NCBI GenBank assembly: GCA_035560815.1 | Contig: DATMYR010000007.1 | Span: 1 to 11,850, forward strand | DNA from: UBA5314 sp035560815 | Lineage (GTDB): Bacteria; Bacillota; Syntrophomonadia; Syntrophomonadales; Syntrophomonadaceae | Length of the DNA: 11,850 nt | Reading direction: 5' to 3' | Shown: piece by piece, positions 1-7,227 of the stretch | How the letters are laid out: the number at the start of each line of letters is the position of its first letter | Position numbering within the stretch: position 1 is the first letter of the stretch | Translations under genes and position numbers: made by a program | Notes under the pieces: model-generated | Told to the model about the DNA's origin: nothing | Databases searched by the model: none | The model's input: only the letters and a program-made list of their open reading frames with translations

Positions 1-194
1 ATTAAATAACATAACAAGATATAAATAGAGAAATAATCGAAAAATTGAACTTGTTTGGATTCGCAGTTGTGCTTGATGCCGCTCAATGGGAAAATAATGA
101 CAGGTTATTTCCTGAAACATCAATGCTCCTGAGAATATGAAGTATCTAACCATAAGTTCTGATTTTCCATCAAGCAATAGGAGGACGGAAGGAC

Positions 195-1145
195 ATGAAT
201 AATTCAATGACGCCTGAAGAGGTAGCTGCACTTTTGAAAATAAAGAAAAACACCGTATATGAACTCATCAAAAGAGGCGATCTCAATGCCTACCGCGTAG
301 GCCGAAAGTACCGAATAGATATGAAAGATATTGAAGTATACAAGCAGCGTCAGGGAAAAACCCAGGCAGCCAGCGATTCATCGGTTCTAGGAAAAACCAT
401 GGCCACTCCTATTTTTCGCAAGTTAGAGCATGAAGTTCCCGGCTACCTGGTAATTTGCGGCCAGGATATGTTACTTGACGTTTTAACCAGACATCTCGAG
501 AATTCCCCATATGGTTATCAAGCTTTGCGGCAGCAAGTGGGTAGCATGGCTGGCTTAAATGCCCTTTATCATGAAAAAGTGGACATTGCTACCGCTCACT
601 TATGGGATGGAGACCGGGACGAATACAATACAGCGTATGTCAGGTATTTAGTACCGGGCATGAAAAAAATTATGATACACCTGGTTTCGCGGATGCAGGG
701 ATTTTACGTGGCGGCTGGTAATCCACTTAACATTAAAGGTTGGGACGATCTAACTCGACCCGATGTACGTATGGTGAATCGGGAAAAAGGTTCAGGTGCA
801 CGAGTTCTCCTGGATGAGAAGATCCGCATTTTGGACATTGACCGCCGACAAATCAAAGGATATGAACAGCAAAAACAATCCCACCTTGAAATAGCCAGCA
901 TCGTAGCGCGGGGAGAGGCAGACGTCGGCCTGGGTAGTCAAAAAGCATCCATGCAAGTGAGAGGAATAGAATTTATCCCCCTGCAAAAAGAGCGTTATGA
1001 TATGGTGTTGTTAAAAGAGCGCATTCACGAACCGAAAATTCAGGCTGTAATCGAAGTGGTTCGGTCACAGGAATTTAAGGATGATATAGCTGCAATGGGG
1101 GATTATGACGTAAGTGAGATGGGTAATGAGATGGAAATTGATTAG
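195..1145 (+). CDS. HTH regulator with molybdate-binding-like (PBP_like, COG1910-type) domain
   Basis: Predicted cytoplasmic one-component regulator of 316 aa. Residues about 4-52 form an excisionase/MerR-like helix-turn-helix (TPEEVAALLKIKKNTVYELI, then the YRVGRKYRI wing). Residues about 85-300 resemble the periplasmic-binding-protein-like domain fused to HTHs in COG1910-type molybdate/tungstate sensors, including the GSGARVLLD and GEADVGLG segments. There is no signal peptide, so the binding domain acts inside the cell. The ATG at 195 is preceded by AGGAGG at 179-184 with a 10-nt gap. A terminator directly downstream suggests a monocistronic unit. Mop and MOSC genes nearby support a Mo/W role, which is inferred. 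I see no convincing promoter in bases 1-194, only a small CAGG/CCTG palindrome at 101-114. Confidence 0.85.
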   Translation: MNNSMTPEEVAALLKIKKNTVYELIKRGDLNAYRVGRKYRIDMKDIEVYKQRQGKTQAASDSSVLGKTMATPIFRKLEHEVPGYLVICGQDMLLDVLTRHLENSPYGYQALRQQVGSMAGLNALYHEKVDIATAHLWDGDRDEYNTAYVRYLVPGMKKIMIHLVSRMQGFYVAAGNPLNIKGWDDLTRPDVRMVNREKGSGARVLLDEKIRILDIDRRQIKGYEQQKQSHLEIASIVARGEADVGLGSQKASMQVRGIEFIPLQKERYDMVLLKERIHEPKIQAVIEVVRSQEFKDDIAAMGDYDVSEMGNEMEID

Positions 1146-1191
1146 GCATTTAGTATAATCACAGTGTTTCCTGTCAAATATATTAACAAAT

Positions 1192-1240
1192 AAAGCAGGG
1201 TGTTTTTGATTTTAAAACAAAAGCACCCCTGCTTTTTATT
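1192..1240 (+). terminator. Rho-independent terminator after the HTH regulator
   Basis: AAAGCAGGGTG (1192-1202) pairs with CACCCCTGCTTT (1224-1235), with one bulged C. An A/T-rich loop lies between the arms and a T-rich tail follows. It lies 46 bp after the regulator's stop codon and separates that gene from the chemotaxis-type gene. Confidence 0.85.
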
Positions 1241-1261
1241 TAATTCAACAAGGGAATTGAA

Positions 1262-1309
1262 ATCATATCATTTTGGGAAAGTAAAATCACAAAATGAACC
1301 TGATATGAT
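1262..1309. repeat. Interrupted inverted repeat upstream of a sigma-54 promoter
   Basis: ATCATATCA (1262-1270) is matched by its exact reverse complement TGATATGAT (1301-1309). Nested inside, CATTTTG (1269-1275) matches CAAAATG (1290-1296). It lies 67-114 bp upstream of the -24 element at 1376, a normal distance for a sigma-54 activator binding site. Having no T-tract, it does not look like a terminator. The activator role is inference. Confidence 0.5.
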
Positions 1310-1348
1310 CATTAATTAAAGCACATTTTTACGAAAAAGGGCGGTACA

Positions 1349-1374
1349 ATGGTCAGTTGAAGACAATAGACCAT
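1349..1374. repeat. Inverted repeat ATGGTC/GACCAT abutting the -24 element
   Basis: ATGGTC (1349-1354) and GACCAT (1369-1374) are exact reverse complements separated by 14 nt. The right arm ends two bases before the TGGCAT of the sigma-54 promoter. It could be an operator or a chance palindrome. Confidence 0.35.
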
Positions 1375-1375
1375 C

Positions 1376-1391
1376 TGGCATGATTTTTGCG
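1376..1391 (+). promoter_or_regulatory. Sigma-54 (-24/-12) promoter of the chemotaxis-type gene
   Basis: TGGCATGATTTTTGCG matches the RpoN consensus TGGCAY-N5-TTGCW. The invariant GG (1377-1378) and GC (1389-1390) have exactly the required 12-base offset. The predicted start is near 1402, leaving a 27-nt leader before the TTG at 1429. Sigma-54 promoters require an AAA+ activator, and none is encoded in this window. Confidence 0.8.
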
Positions 1392-1428
1392 TTAATAACT
1401 TTAACATAGAAGAATGGGGGAGTTAATT

Positions 1429-2262
1429 TTGGAGATTAACATTGGCTTTGAAGAATTTGTTGATGCTTTTAAAATGGTAATGCCTTATCTGCGAGAAATT
1501 ATGGGCCAGGATGTAGCTGTACAAATGTGCAATACGACCCATTTTCTGGCCTTTGAAAAGGCCCGTACATTTGATTTGGATATTCTTCCTAACTCTTCAC
1601 TTCCGCCGGGGGACCCATCATTAGAATGTATGCTGCAAGGAAAACAGACGAATATGATGGTTCCTGCTGAAGTGTTCGGTGTGCCGGTAAAGGCCTTGTC
1701 TACGCCGATTGCGTTTCAGGGGAAAATAGTAGGTAGTGTGGGATTGGGAAGAAACGTCTCAACAGAAATCAATATAACCCAAATGACGGCACAATTAGAA
1801 GAAGCCTTAGAACAGGTCTCATCAGCGGTTCAACAGATTGCAGCATCGGCCGGAGATATTAATGATAACCAGCAAAGGATGAATTCATCGGTAATAGCCA
1901 TTGGTGAAGCTACTGATAACATAAAAGTGGTGCTTGATTTTATAAAAACCATTGCTGATCAAACCAAAATGCTGGGATTAAATGCAGCCATTGAAGCTGC
2001 CCGAGCTGGCGAAGTTGGACGAGGATTTGGAGTTGTAGCAGAAGAAATTCGTAAGCTTTCTGATGAATCCAGACAGACAACGATTAGAATCAAGGAATTA
2101 GCCCAAGAGATAGAGGAAAGTGTTCACACTGCCAAAATGATGGCTGAGATATCAGGCCGAGCTTCGGAAGAACAAGCTGCAGCTACCGAAGAAATATCAG
2201 CGAGCATTGAAGAAATAAGCAGTACTGCCCAGGTTCTAAGGAATATTGCCCAAATTCTCTAA
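1429..2262 (+). CDS. Soluble methyl-accepting chemotaxis-type signalling protein
   Basis: Predicted cytoplasmic chemoreceptor-like protein of 277 aa. The N-terminal ~120 residues form a sensor region seen in short clostridial cytosolic MCPs (PPGDPSLECML, VPVKALSTPIAF, GKIVGSVGLGR). The C-terminal half is an MCP signalling hairpin whose tip carries LGLNAAIEAARAGEVGRGF followed by VVAEEIRKLSDES, the CheA/CheW contact segment. There are no transmembrane helices. The cytoplasmic domain is much shorter than in classical MCPs, so it may have few or no methylation sites. I chose the TTG at 1429 because GGGGGAG (1416-1422) lies 6 nt before it; the in-frame ATG at 1414 has no Shine-Dalgarno. A sigma-54 promoter lies upstream. 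The ligand is unknown, and a metal or redox signal is speculation from neighbours. Confidence 0.88.
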   Translation: MEINIGFEEFVDAFKMVMPYLREIMGQDVAVQMCNTTHFLAFEKARTFDLDILPNSSLPPGDPSLECMLQGKQTNMMVPAEVFGVPVKALSTPIAFQGKIVGSVGLGRNVSTEINITQMTAQLEEALEQVSSAVQQIAASAGDINDNQQRMNSSVIAIGEATDNIKVVLDFIKTIADQTKMLGLNAAIEAARAGEVGRGFGVVAEEIRKLSDESRQTTIRIKELAQEIEESVHTAKMMAEISGRASEEQAAATEEISASIEEISSTAQVLRNIAQIL

Positions 2263-2346
2263 TTACGCACGTGTAAATTTGATCATTTAATAACTTAAGC
2301 AAAGTTGCTTATATTTTGATATGTCAAAAAAAGATTGGGAGATGCT

Positions 2347-2817
2347 ATGGAATTAAATATTATGTATGCTGAAAAATACGATGAACTAGAGGCTCAAGAA
2401 ATGCTTGGTGAAGTGAACCTCGCCCTATCCGGAGATATTGAGGATCATGTGGTACTCAAAACATCCGGGGTGATCAGCGCAGTGGGAAAGCTAGTCTATG
2501 AAAGCAATCATCGTTTTCACCTGGAGGTTTTCGGCGTTAGAAATGACCAACGGGGATCAGGTTGGGGGCGTGGTCTATTAACAAATCTGACAGCTATGCC
2601 GCATAAACATTGTCGTTCTTATTACGAAGATCAACTGGAAGGATTATATACCATTACGACCGTGGCTAAAGGAGAGTCTGCAGGTTTTTATGGCCGCTAT
2701 GGGTTTAGCCCGATTAGCTTTTCTGATCTCAGCGATATGTATATTGAGCAGTGTAACCATTGCCCGGATAGAAATACCTGCCAACCAGTGCCTTTGATTT
2801 TTCTGGGAACAATTTAA
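2347..2817 (+). CDS. GNAT-family acetyltransferase with C-terminal Cys cluster
   Basis: Predicted acetyl-CoA-dependent N-acetyltransferase of 156 aa, normal GNAT length. Motif A is visible at residues 59-78 (LEVFGVRNDQRG then SGWGRGLL), with the R-x-x-G-x-G acetyl-CoA pyrophosphate loop at 69-74. A typical late-strand segment FYGRYGFSP lies at 114-122. The C-terminus adds C136-x2-C139-x5-C145, not part of the catalytic fold, which could bind Zn or an Fe-S cluster. I chose the ATG at 2347 because GGGAG (2337-2341) precedes it by 5 nt; the TTG at 2335 overlaps that site and has none of its own. A 14-bp palindrome AAGCAAAGTTGCTT lies upstream at 2297-2310. The acceptor substrate cannot be told. 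Confidence 0.78.
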   Translation: MELNIMYAEKYDELEAQEMLGEVNLALSGDIEDHVVLKTSGVISAVGKLVYESNHRFHLEVFGVRNDQRGSGWGRGLLTNLTAMPHKHCRSYYEDQLEGLYTITTVAKGESAGFYGRYGFSPISFSDLSDMYIEQCNHCPDRNTCQPVPLIFLGTI

Positions 2818-2868
2818 GATGGTACCTTCTAAATCATACAGTGAAGACCAATAAAACGGGAGGCCATA

Positions 2869-3324
2869 ATGGAAAGAGGAACAGTTTATTCGATTAGTAT
2901 AAGTAAGGGGAAGGATAAGGCTAGACAAGAAATTCAAGAGGCTATAATTACTGAATACGGAATTGAAAATGATGGCCACGCAGGGGAATGGGGACGAAAA
3001 TGGGGGCGACATATTTCTTGTTTGAGCCTGAGCAGTGTTTTAAATACAATAAATAATTTCAACGCCAGGCCTGGCGAATTTGATGAAAACATAATTATCG
3101 CAGGTTTGGATTTAAGCAAAATGAATGTTGGTGAGCAGCTGAAATTAGGTGTAGATGTAATATTAGAAGTAACTCAAATAGGAAAAGAAGGCTCTACCGA
3201 TTATTATCCATTTAACGATAAGCCAATAAATTTGGGGTTAACCCTTTTATCGTACGAAGGCCTTTTTTTAAAAGTGGTTCATGGTGGAACGATTAAAAAG
3301 GGCGATCCAGTAGAGCCAATATAA
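2869..3324 (+). CDS. MOSC-domain protein lacking the conserved cysteines
   Basis: Protein of 151 aa, the usual size of stand-alone MOSC proteins. MOSC domains act in molybdenum-cofactor sulfuration or sulfur carriage, and many family members carry a conserved cysteine. Recognisable blocks are GIENDGHAGEW (31-41), DENIIIAGLDL (72-82), VGEQLKLG (87-94), EVTQIGKEG (100-108) and the closing GTIKKGDPVEPI. Related small MOSC proteins normally read GKECH plus further Cys just after. Here it is GKEG followed by a Cys-free stretch, and the only cysteine is C51, in a different place. Sulfur transfer by the usual residue is therefore unlikely, and a Moco/metal-binding or regulatory role is possible. GGGAGG lies before the ATG. 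The Mop gene follows 49 bp later. Confidence 0.83.
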   Translation: MERGTVYSISISKGKDKARQEIQEAIITEYGIENDGHAGEWGRKWGRHISCLSLSSVLNTINNFNARPGEFDENIIIAGLDLSKMNVGEQLKLGVDVILEVTQIGKEGSTDYYPFNDKPINLGLTLLSYEGLFLKVVHGGTIKKGDPVEPI

Positions 3325-3373
3325 TGGTTTCAAGAACCCTGAACGATTATTAGCAAGAAAGGAGGTAGCGTAT

Positions 3374-3583
3374 ATGAAATTGAGTGCAAGAAATCAGTTC
3401 CCGGGTAAGGTGGTAGCGGTAAAGGAAGGAGTTGTCACCGCTCTGGTTGTGGTGGATATTGGAGATGGCAAAAAGATCACATCAACGATATCTATGGATG
3501 CTCTGAAGGACTTGAACATCAAGGTTGGGTCTCAGGTAACTTCAATTATTAAAGCATCCGCAGTCATATTGGCAGCTGATTAA
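3374..3583 (+). CDS. mop: Molbindin (Mop), TOBE-domain molybdate/tungstate-binding protein
   Basis: Cytoplasmic oxyanion-binding protein of 69 aa, exactly one Mop unit. It begins with the hallmark SARNQFPGKV (residues 4-13), continues with the VKEGVVTALVVVDIGDG hairpin, and ends with VTSIIKASAVILA, matching the IKA-S-x-V-I end of the family. Such proteins assemble into oligomers that bind molybdate or tungstate between subunits, for storage or homeostasis (family knowledge). The start is fixed by a strong AAGGAGG about 8 nt upstream. A hairpin about 50 bp downstream probably ends the block. Confidence 0.93.
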   Translation: MKLSARNQFPGKVVAVKEGVVTALVVVDIGDGKKITSTISMDALKDLNIKVGSQVTSIIKASAVILAAD

Positions 3584-3634
3584 GATTTGATACTCTCCCG
3601 CATAATTTAATATAAGTCATTCCTAAGATTTGTA

Positions 3635-3671
3635 GGGGACCATCTCTTGAGAGGAGATGGCCCCCTGTTTC
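3635..3671 (+). terminator. Probable terminator after mop
   Basis: GGGG-A-CCATCTC (3635-3646) pairs with GAGATGG-CCCC (3654-3664), a strong GC-rich stem with one bulge and a 7-nt loop. The following TGTTTCAATTT is only moderately T-rich, so intrinsic termination is likely but not certain. Confidence 0.65.
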
Positions 3672-3867
3672 AATTTATGGCCCTTATATGACACTACCGG
3701 CCCAATAACGATTGTTAATAATACCGCCTATAAAGCTATGAGAAATGTAGCGCTCAAGTTTCATTATGGGAATATAAAATCAAGAAAAACAGCATGAGCA
3801 TTAAAGAATTGGACAAAAAAGCTAATAAAATCCCATTTTAAAGGGATTTACGGAAAAGTACCGGAGT
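3666..3867. other. Intergenic stretch between mop and the RHH operon
   Basis: No complete gene is supported between 3584 and 3979. Visible here are the exact inverted repeat AAATCCC (3828-3834)/GGGATTT (3843-3849), 19 bp before the sigma-54 promoter, and a short coding-like + strand reading ending at 3797. From 3738 that reading gives MRNVALKFHYGNIKSRKTA. It has no ribosome binding site and could be a decayed gene tail or chance. The inverted repeat is a candidate activator or operator site. Confidence 0.4.
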
Positions 3868-3883
3868 TGGCATCATTTTTGCT
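3868..3883 (+). promoter_or_regulatory. Sigma-54 (-24/-12) promoter of the RHH/radical SAM/ABC operon
   Basis: TGGCATCATTTTTGCT fits TGGCAY-N5-TTGCW. GG (3869-3870) and GC (3881-3882) are offset by exactly 12. It differs from the promoter at 1376 at only two of 16 positions. The predicted start is near 3894, giving an 86-nt leader before the ATG at 3980. Confidence 0.8.
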
Positions 3884-3887
3884 TTAC

Positions 3888-3958
3888 ATACTCGGTAAGA
3901 CAAATATCCTGGTTTGGGGCAGGCACGCTCAATAATTAGAGGAATACGCGGTAAGACA
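3888..3958. repeat. 15-bp direct repeat pair, candidate operator
   Basis: ATACTCGGTAAGACA (3888-3902) and ATACGCGGTAAGACA (3944-3958) match at 14 of 15 positions with a 56-bp period. The first spans the predicted transcription start of the sigma-54 promoter. The second ends 10 bp before the Shine-Dalgarno of the ribbon-helix-helix gene. Placement fits autoregulation by that repressor, which is inferred. Confidence 0.55.
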
Positions 3959-3979
3959 TTGTAGAGCAGGAGGGGTTTC

Positions 3980-4276
3980 ATGACAGAACTGAGGTCAGTA
4001 ACGATTAAGATTGATGCCGCGTTGTTTGAGCAAATAAAAATCATTGCTGATAAACAGGGAAAAACCATATCTGGTGCGATGAGGGATTTGATTCATCGAG
4101 GGTTGGCAGAAAGGGTTTATGAGGAAAACACGGATTTAATTACAGCAGTAATCAAGGATCAGGTCGAACGTGTATTCAGATCTTATGCCATTTCGCTCAC
4201 CCGCAGAAACACGGAATGTCCTGAAAAAGCCCTGGATTACATGGAAGAAAGAATATCTTTAATCCGGGCCAAATAG
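3980..4276 (+). CDS. Ribbon-helix-helix (CopG/Arc-type) transcriptional regulator
   Basis: Small 98-aa protein. Residues 5-45 fit the ribbon-helix-helix fold: a beta-strand RSVTIKIDAAL that would insert into the DNA groove, helix EQIKIIADKQGK, the turn TIS, and helix GAMRDLIHRGLAERV. The C-terminal ~50 residues are helical and charged and may serve oligomerisation or ligand sensing; I recognise no domain there. AGGAGG (3968-3973) sits 6 nt before the ATG. It is the first gene after the sigma-54 promoter, with the radical SAM gene 56 bp downstream. The nearby 15-bp direct repeats are candidate binding sites. Local autorepression is inferred from position. Confidence 0.82.
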   Translation: MTELRSVTIKIDAALFEQIKIIADKQGKTISGAMRDLIHRGLAERVYEENTDLITAVIKDQVERVFRSYAISLTRRNTECPEKALDYMEERISLIRAK

Positions 4277-4332
4277 ATACATTTTTACTGGACAGACATG
4301 GAGGCGGTAATGTTATAAAGGAGAGGTTTTAA

Positions 4333-5346
4333 TTGATACGGAAAGACATTGCTAACATCGTAGCGAAAGCAAGAGCTGCCGAGTTATTACAACGTGAAGA
4401 TATGGCTGCCCTATTTAATGTGCCTACATTCTCATCAGATTCAACTTACATCCAATCTGTAGCAAGGGAAATCAGCACCTTAGTGAGCGGCAACCTGGCG
4501 GAAATCCATTGTCACATCGGCATTAATTTGGGACCATGCGGTCGTAATTGTAAATGGTGTTCTTTTGCTGCAGTAAATAAAGTGTTTCCTAAACCCAGCA
4601 TTTTACCAATCGAAGAAATCGTTAAACGGAGCATTCGCTTTGAAGAGGCAAGAGCAAACGCCATCTATTTGGTGTCTACCGGCGCCTTGGCTTTTGGACG
4701 ATTAGTAGAAATTATTCAAGAGGTTCGAAAAAATCTTAAACCGGATACTGTGTTAATCGGTAATGTTGATGATTTTAGTTTGAAGGGAGCCCAGGCTCTT
4801 AAGGATGCCGGTCTCAACGGGGTGTACCATGCAGTTCGTTTTCGCGAAGGGGTTGATTCATCCATACCTGTGGAAAAAAGACTGGACAGTATGCGAAATG
4901 CTCATGAAGTCGGCCTCTCCCTGGGGACTTGTGTTGAGCCGGTCGGGCCCGAACATACAACGGATGAATTAGTAGAAACCGCCATTTTTGCCAGGGAATG
5001 CGGAGCGGTATATAGCGGATCAATGCGCCGTATAGCCATACCCGGGACTGAAGTGGGAAAGCGCGGCATGATTAATGATGCGCGGTTTGCACATATTTTG
5101 GCGGTTATTCGTCTATCAACCCAGCATCAGATGATCGGAATGTGCTGGCACGAGCCAAGCATAGACGGAGCTCTGGCGGGAGCCAATTTAATGTGGGCTG
5201 AAACTGGATCCAGTCCACGGGACACCCATGAGGATTGTGAAACAACACGGGGCCGAACTGTAGTGGATCTTCGTAAAATTTACTGGCAGGCGGGGTGGGA
5301 GGTGTTGGATGGACCTTCTCGCATCTGGAATCAGAGCTTCTATTGA
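4333..5346 (+). CDS. Biotin-synthase-like radical SAM enzyme of unknown product
   Basis: Radical SAM protein of 337 aa. The iron-sulfur motif is C69-GRN-C73-KW-C76 (CX3CX2C) inside the segment NLGPCGRNCKWCSFA. The length, the helical N-terminal extension and the C-terminal part (HEPSIDGALAGANLMWAE, then an HEDCETTRGRT stretch and a closing WEVLDGP) resemble the BioB/HydE-like superfamily, whose members do sulfur insertion or carbon-skeleton rearrangement. It does not look like true BioB: the cluster motif context differs and no other biotin genes are near. The TTG start is supported by AAGGAGAGG (4318-4326) 6 nt upstream. The importer lipoprotein gene begins 21 bp after its stop, so the enzyme probably acts on, or makes a ligand for, the transported compound. 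Confidence 0.82.
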   Translation: MIRKDIANIVAKARAAELLQREDMAALFNVPTFSSDSTYIQSVAREISTLVSGNLAEIHCHIGINLGPCGRNCKWCSFAAVNKVFPKPSILPIEEIVKRSIRFEEARANAIYLVSTGALAFGRLVEIIQEVRKNLKPDTVLIGNVDDFSLKGAQALKDAGLNGVYHAVRFREGVDSSIPVEKRLDSMRNAHEVGLSLGTCVEPVGPEHTTDELVETAIFARECGAVYSGSMRRIAIPGTEVGKRGMINDARFAHILAVIRLSTQHQMIGMCWHEPSIDGALAGANLMWAETGSSPRDTHEDCETTRGRTVVDLRKIYWQAGWEVLDGPSRIWNQSFY

Positions 5347-5367
5347 CATAGAAAGGCGGTATAGGCA

Positions 5368-6336
5368 GTGATAAAGAAATTAGCCGGAATGGTTGTTGTT
5401 TTATCTTTAATAATGGTAACTGCAGGATGCAGTAGGCTGAATAATAACCAGCCAACACAAAGCGGCCAACAAGCAAGTGAGCTGCGCCTGGGCGTAGTGC
5501 CGCTTCCCCACTATGCACACATGTGGATAGCAATGAAAAATGGATATATCGACGAAGAACTGGCCAAAGTGGGTGTGAGGCTGAAATGGCAGACCTTTTC
5601 TTTAGGCCCCATGGTCAGCGAAGCATTTGCAGCAGGGCATCTTGATGTGGGTGTAATGGGAGATTTTCCAGCATTTATCGGCCGCTCGGCCGGGATCGAC
5701 TATCAGATAGTATCAATCGCGTCTACGGCGCCTAAAGCACTGGCACTAGTTGTAAAGAATAACTCGTCTATTAATAATATTTCTGAACTAAAAGGAAAAA
5801 AAGTAGCCACGACCCGCGGTGCTTATGGAACGAAACTCCTTTCCCTGCTTCTTGATAAGAACGGGATGACTTTTAATGATATTCAGTTCATTAACATGAG
5901 CATGGACGATCTTTCGTTGGCCCTGGTCCACGGAGATGTAGATGCCGGCGTTATGTGGGATCCCGTTCTTACCAGGATGGGAGATGTAGGTGAAATTCGT
6001 GTGCTTGCAGACGGGACTGATATTTATCCTGGAACTGCGGTTTTAGTGGCCGATACGAAGTTTGCCGCCAGTAATCCTAAGGCAATTGAAGCCCTAAAAA
6101 TAGCTCTTCAGAGAGGAGCCCAATTTATCAAAGATAATCCTGACGAGGCGATCAAGCTCCTGGGAGAAGACATTAAAATACCCCCCGATCAGTTAAAAAA
6201 AGTCGTAGCGAAATTCAACTATGATGAGGCCTTAACTGATAGTCTGGCAGCAGACCTTAATGATACCAATGTATTCCTGCAAAAAAATGGATTAACCAAA
6301 AGTCAAGTGGATATGCAGTTATTTATTCGAAAATAG
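5368..6336 (+). CDS. NitT/TauT-family ABC transporter substrate-binding lipoprotein
   Basis: Extracytoplasmic binding protein of 322 aa of the SsuA/NMT1-like group. Residues 1-21 form a lipoprotein signal: KK, a hydrophobic core, then VTAGC with Cys21 as the acylation site. The mature part has the two-lobed pattern of the group: LRLGVVPLPHYAHMWIAMKN near the ligand pocket, GHLDVGVMGDFPA, SELKGKKVATTRGAYGT, and GDVDAGVMWDPVL. Relatives bind nitrate, sulfonates, taurine or thiamine precursors, and the residues visible do not decide which. The GTG start follows AAAGGCGGT. The permease gene comes 81 bp later in the same direction. Confidence 0.9.
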   Translation: MIKKLAGMVVVLSLIMVTAGCSRLNNNQPTQSGQQASELRLGVVPLPHYAHMWIAMKNGYIDEELAKVGVRLKWQTFSLGPMVSEAFAAGHLDVGVMGDFPAFIGRSAGIDYQIVSIASTAPKALALVVKNNSSINNISELKGKKVATTRGAYGTKLLSLLLDKNGMTFNDIQFINMSMDDLSLALVHGDVDAGVMWDPVLTRMGDVGEIRVLADGTDIYPGTAVLVADTKFAASNPKAIEALKIALQRGAQFIKDNPDEAIKLLGEDIKIPPDQLKKVVAKFNYDEALTDSLAADLNDTNVFLQKNGLTKSQVDMQLFIRK

Positions 6337-6417
6337 GACCAATTAAGAAGGGTCAATAACTTCGGATATTATTGTTGCGAATATATAAAGATTAGGATCG
6401 GGAAGGGGAGCACCGGT

Positions 6418-7227
6418 TTGGAAACGGTATTAAAACGAATATCCTCGGAATGGCCGCGCATAACTATATTTCATCCAATCTGGAAGAGAGGTTTTTTACC
6501 GGTACTTCTTCTCATGTTATGGCACTGGATTACTGCCTCAGGCTATGTAAAGCCGGTTCTTTTCCCATCTCCTGAAAGCGTATTACAGGCTTTTATTGAG
6601 ATGTTGGGCAGCGGTGAACTGCTGGGCCATTTGAGTGTGAGCTTGATTCGTGTCATGGAAGGATTCGCCATAGCCTCATTTATGGGAGTTGGGATGGGTA
6701 TGGCCATGGGATTGTTCCCCTTGCTGAATGATATGATCGAGGGAATCTTACAGATGATTCGACCCATACCGCCTATTGCCTGGCTTCCTTTAGCAATCCT
6801 CTGGTTCGGTATTGAAGAAGGGTCGAAGATCTTTATTATAGCACTGGGGGCATTTTTCCCCATCTTTTTAAACGTATTAAACGGCATAAGGCAGACCGAC
6901 ACCAAGCTGGTCGAAATAGCCCAGGTACTTGAGGTTGCCAAACTGAAGTTTACTTTAAAAGTAGTGATACCAGGTTCAATGCCGTTTATCATGACAGGCT
7001 TACGAGTTGGTCTTGGCTATGCCTGGATGTGTGTTGTGGCCGCCGAACTTTCAGGGGGGATGCGGGGTATGGGCTATATGCTTACGGATGCCCGATCGCT
7101 GGCTCAAACGGACAAAGTTGTCGTCGGGATGATGGTTATTGGCTTGGTAGGCAAGGCCATGGATGGGATCTTGCGACTTGTGGAAGGGAGGATAGTTGGA
7201 TGGCGGGAGTTGTACACCGGGGAATAG
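6418..7227 (+). CDS. NitT/TauT-family ABC transporter permease
   Basis: Inner-membrane permease of 269 aa with about six hydrophobic segments (roughly residues 26-42, 82-100, 116-131, 137-155, 191-210 and 233-250). The cytoplasmic coupling (EAA) loop lies at about 165-188 (EIAQVLEVAKLKFTLKVVIP), including the expected G-S-M-P end. The membrane half is SsuC/TauC-like: RPIPPIAWLPLAILWFG is the usual signature. The TTG start is supported by AAGGGGAG (6403-6410) 7 nt upstream. The ATPase gene overlaps its last 28 bp, a sign of translational coupling. Confidence 0.9.
   Translation: METVLKRISSEWPRITIFHPIWKRGFLPVLLLMLWHWITASGYVKPVLFPSPESVLQAFIEMLGSGELLGHLSVSLIRVMEGFAIASFMGVGMGMAMGLFPLLNDMIEGILQMIRPIPPIAWLPLAILWFGIEEGSKIFIIALGAFFPIFLNVLNGIRQTDTKLVEIAQVLEVAKLKFTLKVVIPGSMPFIMTGLRVGLGYAWMCVVAAELSGGMRGMGYMLTDARSLAQTDKVVVGMMVIGLVGKAMDGILRLVEGRIVGWRELYTGE

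Noticed and set aside
56..72. Fourth sigma-54-like site TGGATTCGCAGTTGTG upstream of the HTH regulator
   Set aside because: The essential GC at -12 is replaced by GT, and the -24 block lacks GGCA.
1414..1428. ATG at 1414 as the chemotaxis-type start
   Set aside because: No Shine-Dalgarno precedes it, and the GGGGGAG just after it is ideally spaced for the TTG at 1429.
5105..5533. 142-aa minus-strand reading over the radical SAM and lipoprotein genes
   Set aside because: It is antisense to two well-supported genes and shows no domain features.
7029..7199. Longer N-terminus for the ABC ATPase
   Set aside because: The extra residues overlap deep into the permease gene and do not resemble an ATPase. 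The ATG at 7200 has a well-placed AAGGGAGG.
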